A stretch of DNA of 64,000 nucleotides, from the NCBI GenBank assembly GCA_031002005.1, contig JARYHS010008074.1, positions 12,036,924-12,100,923 on the forward strand, read 5' to 3'. A program made the position numbers and the translations under genes. The notes beneath the pieces were generated by a model that was given only the letters and a program-made list of their open reading frames with translations, ran no database searches and was not told the origin of the DNA. Positions within the stretch are counted from its first letter, which is position 1. Every line of letters begins with the position of its first letter. The DNA is from Vandiemenella viatica. Taxonomy: Eukaryota > Arthropoda > Insecta > Orthoptera > Morabidae. Positions 55,776-64,000 of the stretch are shown piece by piece.

Positions 55776-56480
55776 CTAGCTGAGGTACCCGGCTTCACTC
55801 AGAGAGTTGATGTGAGATAGTGTAGTAATTGTAATAAAATGATAAACATTAAAATGTAAGAGGTAATTTTTTTTTTATTGAAAACATTTTCTAACTTTTC
55901 GAATACTTGTTTCCGAACACCATTTTTCATTTTGTTATCCGGGGTATATATGTACAAATTTTTATAATTTTCTACTCGATAGTATAGACCGCGAGAGAAG
56001 CAGGAGTCTTTGGGGTTGATGCCACAATGTTTTAAAGTTTGTCTTTGCGCTGTGTTAATTGTAAAACTATAGGCTAATTTGATTGGAAATTGCAGTCTTT
56101 TCAGTAAAGATCAGAGCTATTCTGAGGATTAATACTATGTGTTTCGATTCTGGAGTTTCCCCGGTCATGTAATGTAGAACTTCCTGTGGAGGTGCTTCCA
56201 GTGGTGGTGATCGAATTTTTCCATTCATGCAACAGAATCCTGGTGTTTCTCCACTGAATTTTTTCGCGTTGCAAAATTGTTAGATGTTATCCATTTTTCT
56301 GATTACGAAGTGGTTGTTTTTGTTATATTGTTTTGTCGGGTCGTAGTGGAATGCTTCATTTTTCAGGTTATACTGTTTACTTGTCCTCGTCCGCGCTTCT
56401 CGTAGGGTGATATTTCATGGGTGGCTTGCGTCCGCAGCAACCTGACCTTCACATCTTTCACAACTTGGGTCGTCATGTAG
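55776..56480 (-). mobile_element. Internally deleted Helitron
   Basis: The 3' end on the minus strand reads GAAGCCGGGTACCTCAG and CTAG (55776-55779) followed by T, as for Helitrons. The coding remnants run in the same direction. The 5' end is not resolved; similarity of the protein part fades near 56480. Confidence 0.65.
55800..56400 (-). pseudogene. Helitron replicase-helicase: N-terminal part fused to helicase end
   Basis: Reading the minus strand: AKKFSGETPGFCCMNGKIRS followed by PPLEAPPQEVLHYMTG (56273-56162) belongs to the Helitron-like N-terminal domain (G-E-x-P-x-x-C-C-x-x-G-K-V-x-L-P). After a frame change near 56100 the sequence continues FTINTAQRQTLKHCGI and a YKNLYIY segment followed by TPDN (56060-55940), the final motifs of the Pif1-like helicase (T-I-N-K-A-Q-G-Q-T-L). 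The rolling-circle endonuclease and most of the helicase, over 1000 residues, are absent, so an internal deletion has joined the two ends. Confidence 0.7.
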
Positions 56481-56619
56481 TTACGCCTTAACACTTCCGT
56501 TGTTCGGTTTCAAGTTTAAACTGTAGGTTCTCTACACCCTGTTAAGTTCAAGTAGGCTAGGATAGAGGCGGTATGCGCAGGCAATAAAAAACCCTGGTCA
56601 TAATGACCAAACGAGCCAT

Positions 56620-57080
56620 TACTCCGTACTTCAGGTGAATGTTGGGTTGGTTCCTCCAAAAGACCATGCATGAATTCCATCCCGATCCTTGCACCAGTCC
56701 TATCACACCTCGTGATCGGTAAAGATCTGGCCTAGCATTTGGGAGGGTGTGGGCTCGAATCCCCGTCCGGGCATCCAGATTTGAGTTTTCCATGGTTTCC
56801 CCAAATCACTCCAGGCGAATGATGGGATGATTTCTTCATTTGCCATGGCCGAATTCCACCCCGTTCCTCGTCCACTGTCCTTTTCCCCCGCCTCTAAAGG
56901 CCTCGATGTCGACGAGGCGTAGAACCATTAAAAAAAAGAAAACCCCGACCACCAACTCCAGATGAATGCCGAGTTATTCATTCAAAATACCATGCCTAAA
57001 TTCATTTCCCAGTCCTTGCCCGCCAGTCCTTTCACGCGTCCAATGACCTCGTTGTTGACGAGACTTAAAAAAGAAAAAAA
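56620..57080 (+). mobile_element. Cluster of three family 2 SINE copies
   Basis: Three partial copies follow in the same direction. 56620-56710 is a tail only (AAGACCATGCATGAATTCC). 56720-56938 has a truncated head with B box GCTCGAATCCCCGTCC, a full tail with CCTCGATGTCGACGAGGC and poly-A. 56945-57080 is a tail only (CCTCGTTGTTGACGAG, poly-A). Each newer copy probably inserted at the A-rich end of an older one. Confidence 0.75.
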
Positions 57081-57179
57081 ATATCATGAAGAATTGTGTT
57101 GGGGCGTGCAGAGGCTACCGTGAGTGTGTCTTGTTGCCTTCAGTTGAGGGCTATGCCTGCTTAATAAATTCAGCATTGG

Positions 57180-57620
57180 AGTGAGAGAGGATGCAGTTCT
57201 ACCCCAGTTGCTCAATAATGAAGCCCGACATGTTCCTTGGATATTCCAGTATGGTTTGCGATACGCTTTTTGAGTGATTCACCGGTCGAATCAAATTGTT
57301 GAGGTATGCGATGATCATCGTTTTGCTGAAGTGATCGGACGTCGGCTGCATTTATCATCTACAATTATGGCCTTTACATTCTCGCAATCACCAAATTTTA
57401 GTGCCAATCGATTTACAGTATACCTATCAACGGCATTGCCGGTATAAACAGCATTGAAACGACGATGAATCGTAGTAGGAATCACTTTGTCAGCAGTTAA
57501 AAAAATTCGATAACAGCACGATGTTTAACTCGCGTTGGCACAACACTAGAACACTTCTCCATAATTCCGGACAACAAATCCTTACTTCTCAGTACTTTCA
57601 AATAAAATGTAATGTCGCTT
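57180..57620 (-). pseudogene. mariner-like transposase N-terminus (left arm)
   Basis: The minus strand encodes VKHRAVIEFF, a TTIHRRFNAVYTG and VDRYTVNRLALKFGDCEN helix-turn-helix block, then IIVDDKCSRRPITSAKR (linker), and after a shift IANHTGISKEHVGLHY, the second HTH. The catalytic half is absent. An almost identical copy in the opposite direction is at 63640-64000, since the region belongs to the large palindrome. Confidence 0.65.
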
Positions 57621-58462
57621 GGTATGTATGTCTGGCGTCAGAGTTTTTCAGTCTTAACAGCCTTACCTAAGGACAGGAATGAACACGTTTACCTCCACCA
57701 CCACGGACTAGACCTGATTACTACCCAAATGGACTGCTAGTGCCAGTGTACAGATATGGCCAGCCCGGTACTGTTGTTTTTGTCTGTGTATCAGCTCAAT
57801 GCTGGTGATTCTAAGCGCTTGACGATAGGTTTATCGTCCAAACACGACGTCAAAATCGTTGCCTCCTTCAAAAAGGCGAAGGCTGAATACCTTCCCGTTC
57901 CTTGTCTCCAGTCACATCCCGCCTCTAATGACCTCGACTTCGACAAGGCGTAAAACCATAAGTAAAAAGAAAAAAAAAATCTTAGCCCAGTACGTTTTCA
58001 TTTACTTTAGAATTACCGTCAATATTTTCTATTGCAGAGACTAAATGCTGATCAGTGCAGAAATGATTACATTCGTCCACGTTTCAGACGATGCAGGTTT
58101 AATTTTTGAGAATTTTTAATGTTCTGCAGTGTCATACAGGTGATTTAATGTTCTTTCTTCAATGCATTCCACTCGTCTTCTTTTCAGAGTTATTGCTTGT
58201 ATGCCGGTCTGAATATCTACTCTGATGTGTGAGTTTTTAAAGCAAAGTAATGAATCAGCAGTTGTTGGAGATGTAGGTTATATTGAATGCGTAGAGACGT
58301 CTGGCTTATCACAACATCAGCAAAGTCAGTTCTGAACAAACCAGTCTAAAAACTTTACGAGACAAAGTTTTATATTCGTGCTGTAGTATCCCCCAAGATT
58401 AATACGAAAGATTTTACACAATTTCTAACAGTCTGAACGTTGGCTATATAAAAGTGACGATG

Positions 58463-58797
58463 TTATTATTATTATCACCGAAAACGTGCATCGGATGTCG
58501 AAAGTCAAGAGGATCATAGAATACCGAGCCTGGTGGGTGAGCAGTAACGTTCGGATATATCGTTCGCGAGGATATGCAGCACGGTTTTAGAGTCAGATTT
58601 TCTTTCGTTTCCCAAAAATCACTCGAGGCTAGTGTCGGGATCGCCCCCATGCAGTACTCCTTTGAGAGTAATTTTTTATATGCCGATATAACTACCGTGG
58701 CCCGGTAGGTGAGTTTTTTTAGGATTGGGACTGTCATGTGGAGGTGGAGAGTTCAATTCCCGATCCGGCTGTTCATTAGAATCTGTTGTAGTACCAC
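58463..58797 (+). repeat. 335-bp SINE-like unit, first copy in left arm
   Basis: Contains CCGAGCCTGGTGGGTGAGC and, at its 3' part, CCCGGTAGGTGAG followed by a B-box-like AGTTCAATTCCCGATCC, so both ends have tRNA-like character. A direct copy follows at 58949-59285, and the two right-arm counterparts lie at about 61945-62270 and 62430-62756. Confidence 0.75.
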
Positions 58798-58882
58798 TTT
58801 AGACGCAAATAGCCGTTTATCGCCTATAGTAGCTGCGACAGCGAAAAACACGGCTAGTGGTGTTTTTGTCCGTAGGAATTGA

Positions 58883-58917
<35 letters not shown>

Positions 58918-58948
58918 CTAGCCATTTGAGGCAATTTTTTCTTGTATG

Positions 58949-59285
58949 TTATTATTATTATCACCGAAAACGTGCATCGGATGTCGAAAGTCAAGAGGAT
59001 CATAGAATACCGAGCCTGGTGGGTGAGCAGTAACGTTCGGATATATCGTTCGCGAGGATATGCAGCACGGTTTTAGAGTCAGATTTTCTTTCGTTTCCCC
59101 AAAAATCACTCGAGGCTAGTGTCGGGATCGCCCCCGTGCAGTACTCCTTTGAGAGTAATTTTTTATATGCCGATATAACTACCGTGCCCGGTAGGTGAGT
59201 TTTTTTAGGATTGGGACTGTCATGTGGAGGTGGAGAGTTCAATTCCCGATCCGGCTGTTCATTAGAATCTGTTGTAGTACCACTT
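58949..59285 (+). repeat. 335-bp SINE-like unit, second copy in left arm
   Basis: Differs from the first copy by about five bases and small indels (for example CCCCAAAAATC against CCCAAAAATC). The spacer between the copies contains an (ATT)n run and GCTGCGACAGCGAAAAACACG. Confidence 0.75.
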
Positions 59286-60225
59286 TTCAGCACCACCTCT
59301 ATCCCACACCACAAGCCTTTTCTGCCATTCAGTAATATTTGCCCACTTACCACGAGTATCAGGGTAGACATATGGTCATCAGACAGATATCATAACTCCC
59401 ATATTCATACTAGGTCTCACATACAAATCCATACGTCACCACACACAAGCACACAAAAATATAACTAACTAAAAAACCATCAGACAGACGTTAGAGTGTG
59501 TGCAAAGGATGACATGTTTTCACCATACACATCAGTGCTTATCCCATACGGATTATTCATCACACCCAATAGATTGCATGTATCATCAACATATAGGTAG
59601 CCAGTGACTGTGAAATCTCAAAGTCGAGTAGAATCCTATAGTGATAGACACACAACGACATCGGAAGACACACATACACACACACTCACATGTCCACGCA
59701 TACACACATAGTTCCATACATCAACACACACGTACACGTAACTGGAGGAAAGTGACTGAACACCCTATGTCCAGACTGAATAGTTACAGGATGTATGAAG
59801 TGTGACATGTTAACTTTGGTGGATTAAGATCGTGAAAACAGGTAAAACTTCACCCCAATTATGTAATTTCACTATACGAAAGATGTCATCGGTTTACATG
59901 GTTAGAAGTTGTGCATCATACCATACAATGTGTATTGAATTCCTCCACCAAAATAGAAAAACCACGGCATGATGCGGTGTATCATCATAAATGAAACTCA
60001 TTCTGTTCACGGTCCCTATATGACATCGGACCACTCGAGTAGTACATTCAGATATACTGTCGAAAGTCACACTAAGCAAATCATGCTGAACTAAGCAAAT
60101 CATGCTGAAGATGACGATATCACAAGTTTCATTAACTACAGAAATGTATATCATTTGAGCAAAAAGACGGAAAAGTGTATGTTTCTGCTGTCATGACAAT
60201 CTCCAGATTAACCGCAGAACTCCCA

Positions 60226-60257
<32 letters not shown>

Positions 60258-60575
60258 CACAATCACCTTACCATCATGAAGGTGTGTAAAGTATAATACC
60301 AATAGATGCTTGCGTCATACAGCCCAAATATTATCGATGAAAGGTGTTGACAGTGTGTGTGTACAAACGCCGAAATCACCATAACAACTACAACCCATCA
60401 GTAGGAAGGGAGAATTTATGTTAAGTCAGGTTAATACAGAATGTTAAAGTGTTTGTTATAGTTGGTTAGAGTAAATTCAGTTTAGGTTATTTCAACTCAC
60501 ATTCACATGGTATCACTGATGCAGGCAATCCAAAAGGTTTGCTGAGGTTGCTTGGGACCCACAGTAGCGGCTGCT

Positions 60576-60650
60576 GCGTAGAAAAAATACAAACGCGTTG
60601 TATCCGGATAACCGGCGCGCAAAATACCGATCTTCTTAGGTCGTGCAAAA
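60576..60650. other. Centre of the palindrome
   Basis: The non-symmetric centre contains two direct copies of a word of about 25 bp, GCAAAATACCG(A/G)TCT(TC)TTAGG, separated by a few bases. On either side, the arms meet with CAGCAAAC or GTTTGCTG near ...TTGGATTGCC. Confidence 0.7.
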
Positions 60651-63600
60651 TACCGGTCTCTTAGGCCGCGGTGGGGCCCAAGCCGCCTCAGCAAACACTT
60701 TTGGATTGCCATGCATCAGTGATTACCATGGAATGTGAGTTGAATAACCTAAACTGAATTTACTCTAACCAACTATAACAAACACTTTAACATTCTGTAT
60801 TAACCTGACTTAACATAAGTTCTGCCCTTCCTACTGATGGTTGTAGTTGTTATGGTGATTTCGGCGTTTGTACACACACACTGTCAACACCTTTCATCGA
60901 TAATATTTGGGCTGTATGACGCAAGCATCTATTGGTATTATACTTTACACACCTTCATGATGGTAAGGTGATGTGTGTGTGTGTGTGTGTGTGTGTGTGG
61001 TGGGAGTTCTGCGGTTAATCTGGAGATTGTCATGACAGCAGAAACATACACTTTCCGTCTTTTTGCTCAAATGATATACATTTCTGTAGTTAATGAAACT
61101 TGTGATATCGTCATCTTCAGCATGATTTGCTTAGTTCAGCATGATTTGCTTAGTGTGACTTTCGACAGGTATATCTGATGTACTACTCGAGTTGTCCGAT
61201 GTCATATAGGGACCGTGAACAGAATGAGTTTCATTTATGATGATACACCGCATCATGCCGTGGGTTTTTCTATTTTGGTGGAGGAATTCAATACACATTG
61301 TATGGTATGATGCACAACTTCTAACCATGTAAACCGATGACATCTTTCGTATAGTGAAATTACATAATTGGGGTGAAGTTTTACCTGTTTTCACGATCTT
61401 AATCCCCCAAAGTTAACATGTCACACTTCATACATCCTGTAACTATTCAGTCTGGACATAGGGTGTTCAGTCACTTTCCTCCAGTTACGTGTACGTGTGT
61501 GTTGATGTATGGAACTATGTGTGTATGCGTGGACATGTGAGTGTGTGTGTATGTGTGTCTTCCGATGTCGTTGTGTGTCTATCACTATAGGATTCTACTC
61601 GACTTTGAGATTTCACAGTCACTGGCTACCTATAAGTTGATGATACATGCAATCTATTGGGTGTGATGAATAATCCGTATGGGATAAGCACTGATGTGTA
61701 TGGTGAAAACATGTCATCCTTTGCACACACTCTAACGTCTGTCTGATGGTTTTTTAGTTAGTTATATTTTTGTGTGCTTGTGTGTGGTGACGTATGGATT
61801 TGTATGTGAGACCTAGTATGAATATGGGAGTTATGATATCTGTCTGATGACCATATGTCTACCCTGATACTCGTGGTAAGTGGGCAAATATTACTGAATG
61901 GCAGAAAAGGCTTGTGGTGTGGGATAGAGGTGGTGCTGAAAAGTGGTACTACAACAGATTCTAATGAACAGCCGGATCGGGAATTGAACTCTCCACCTCC
62001 ACATGACAGTCCCAATCCTAAAAAACTCACCTACCGGGCACGGTAGTTATATCGGCATATAAAAAATTACTCTCAAAGGAGTACTGCACGGGGGCGATCC
62101 CGACACTAGCCTCGAGTGATTTTTGGGGAAACGAAAGAAAATCTGACTCTAAAACCGTGCTGCATATCCTCGCGAACGATATATCCGAACGTTACTGCTC
62201 ACCCACCAGGCTCGGTATTCTATGATCCTCTTGACTTTCGACATCCGATGCACGTTTTCGGTGATAATAATAATAACATACAAGAAAAAATTGCCTCAAA
62301 TGGCTAGGAATAATAATAATAATAAAAAACATCCCTTCCTACGGACAAAAACACCACTAGCCGTGTTTTTCGCTGTCGCAGCTACTATAGGCGATAAACG
62401 GCTATTTGCGTCTAAAGTGGTACTACAACAGATTCTAATGAACAGCCGGATCGGGAATTGAACTCTCCACCTCCACATGACAGTCCCAATCCTAAAAAAA
62501 CTCACCTACCGGGCACGGTAGTTATATCGGCATATAAAAAATTACTCTCAAAGGAGTACTGCATGGGGGCGATCCCGACACTAGCCTCGAGTGATTTTTT
62601 GGGAAACGAAAGAAAATCTGACTCTAAAACCGTGCTGCATATCCTCGCGAACGATATATCCGAACGTTACTGCTCACCCACCAGGCTCGGTATTCTATGA
62701 TCCTCTTGACTTTCGACATCCGATGCACGTTTTCGGTGATAATAATAATAACATCGTCACTTTTATATAGCCAACGTTCAGACTGTTAGAAATTGTGTAA
62801 AATCTTTCGTATTAATCTTGGGGGATACTACAGCACGAATATAAAACTTTGTCTCGTAAAGTTTTTAGACTGGTTTGTGGAGGAGATATTACTCTAACTT
62901 CCCTTGTTCAGAACTGACTTTGCTGATGTTGTGATAAGCCAGACGTCTCTACGCATTCAATATAACCTACATCTCCAACAACTGCTGATTCATTACTTTG
63001 CTTTAAAAACTCACACATCAGAGTAGATATTCAGACCGGCATACAAGCAATAACTCTGAAAAGAAGACGAGTGGAATGCATTGAAGAAAGAACATTAAAT
63101 CACCTGTATGACACTGCAGAACATTAAAAATTCACCAACCAGTCTCAAAATTAAACCTGCATCGTCTGAAACGTGGACGAATGTAATCATTTCTGCACTG
63201 ATCAGCATTTAGTCTCTGCAATAGAAAATATTGACGGTAATTCTAAAGTAAATGAAAACGTACTGGGCTTAAGATTTTTTTTTTCTTTTTACTTATGGTT
63301 TTACGCCTTGTCGAAGTCGAGGTCATTAGAGGCGGGATGTGACTGGAGACAAGGAACGGGAAGGTATTCAGCCTTCGCCTTTTTGAAGGAGGCAACGATT
63401 TTGACGTCGTGTTTGGACGATAAACCTATCGTCAAGCGCTTAGAATCACCAGCATTGAGCTGATACACAGACAAAAACAACAGTACCGGGCTGGCCATAT
63501 CTGTACACTGGCACTAGCAGTCCATTTGGGTAGTAATCAGGTCTAGTCCGTGGTGGTGGAGGTAAACGTGTTCATTCCTGTCCTTAGGTAAGGCTGTTAC

Positions 63601-64000
63601 GACTGAAAAACTCTGACGCCAGACCATACATACCAAGCGACATTACATTTTATTTGAAAGTACTGAGAAGTAAGGATTTGTTGTCCGGAATTATGGAGAA
63701 GTGTTCTAGTGTTGTGCCAACGCGAGTTAAACATCGTGCTGTTATCGAATTTTTTTAACTGCTGACAAAGTGATTCCTACTACGATTCATCGTCGTTTCA
63801 ATGCTGTTTATACCGGCAATGCCGTTGATAGGTATACTGTAAATCGATTGGCACTAAAATTTGGTGATTGCGAGAATGTAAAGGCCATAATTGTAGATGA
63901 TAAATGCAGCCGACGTCCGATCACTTCAGCAAAACGATGATCATCGCATACCTCAACAATTTGATTCGACCGGTGAATCACTCAAAAAGCGTATCGCAAA
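60651..64000 (-). repeat. Right arm of the large near-palindrome (cut by the window edge)
   Basis: Reverse complement of 57255-60575. It includes a (GT)n run (60970-61000), the two SINE-like units, a family 2 SINE tail on the minus strand (63270-63395) and the mariner-like fragment at its outer end. The window ends inside the arm, so its true length is unknown. Confidence 0.95.
63640..64000 (+). pseudogene. mariner-like transposase N-terminus (right arm, cut by window edge)
   Basis: Plus-strand counterpart of 57180-57620: VPTRVKHRAVIEFF, then VDRYTVNRLALKFGDCEN and IIVDDKCSRRPITSAKR followed by TGA. A frame change occurs after the poly-T (63750). The gene would continue beyond base 64000. 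Confidence 0.65.

Larger units (their letters stand above)
57255..60575 (+). repeat. Left arm of a large near-palindrome
   Basis: The arm is the reverse complement of the sequence ending at base 64000. At the outer end, TTTGCGATACGC (57255) equals the last bases of the window. Over the outer 400 bases I count about two differences; further in there are single-base changes, a 28-bp indel (near 58340 versus 62880) and repeat-length changes. The arm holds the mariner-like fragment, a family 2 SINE tail (57865-57975), two direct copies of a 335-bp tRNA-like repeat (58463-58797 and 58949-59285), an (ATT)n run and a (CA)n run at 60228. No gene is visible in 59290-60500. Confidence 0.95.

Noticed and set aside
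57255..64000. Pure assembly artefact (hairpin read)
   Set aside because: Not excluded, but substitutions, a 28-bp indel and different repeat lengths between the arms are more than expected for one molecule read back on itself.

Overview
The window is eukaryotic, AT-rich DNA dominated by transposable elements, and it looks like an insect. Supporting evidence: a Ty3/gypsy LTR element, mariner, IS630-Tc1-mariner, PIF/Harbinger (transposase plus MADF protein), piggyBac, pogo-like and Helitron fragments, several 5'-truncated LINEs of insect type, and three families of tRNA-derived SINEs. A hemimetabolous insect with a large genome (cockroach, termite or stick insect type) would fit, but the species cannot be fixed from the sequence. 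There are no operons, ribosome binding sites or prokaryotic genes. Only one short segment looks like host coding sequence: a GC-rich candidate exon on the minus strand at 30814-30987. The window may therefore be intronic or intergenic.

Layout. 1-7100: LINE RT fragment (534-1207, minus), a PIF/Harbinger deletion derivative with TTA duplications (2014-2817), a tRNA-SINE with a 10-bp target duplication (3569-3823), a decayed LINE and a second type of SINE (6380-6655). 7100-31200: Helitron-like element (7097-7885), minisatellite (8730-9010), two TTA-flanked MITEs (9199-9562, 19509-19888), many LINE scraps, a SINE inside a Jockey-type fragment (20121-20343), two hAT-type MITEs with perfect 8-bp duplications (21141-21477, 27604-27895), a piggyBac derivative flanked by TTAA (25203-26421), a pogo-like transposase remnant (about 29764-30300) and the candidate host exon.

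31489-36779 is a complete Ty3/gypsy element. It has two 445-bp LTRs differing at 4 sites, ATGTC duplications, and the order gag, protease, RT, RNase H, integrase. At least four frame changes interrupt it, so it is young but apparently defective as assembled.

37300-38600 is a LINE split by a foldback element. 41317-46584 is a four-layer nest: a mariner carrying, inside its transposase gene, a head-to-tail pair of PIF/Harbinger deletion derivatives, one of which contains a MITE, which in turn contains a complete 1328-bp IS630-Tc1-mariner element with 86-bp terminal repeats. A third copy of the Harbinger derivative lies inverted at 47383-48605, next to another foldback (48629-49473).

51849-52562 is the 3' end of a CR1/Jockey-type RT. 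54036-55135 is a complex tandem-repeat field. 55776-56480 is an internally deleted Helitron, followed by a SINE cluster. 57255-64000 is a very large near-palindrome: arms of about 3.3 kb, 98-99 percent identical where compared, with a spacer of roughly 100 bp. It runs off the right edge of the window. Its outer part carries the start of a mariner-like transposase.

The genes do not act as a pathway. What the window records is the order of insertions and a repeated mode of element decay: internal deletions that keep both coding ends.
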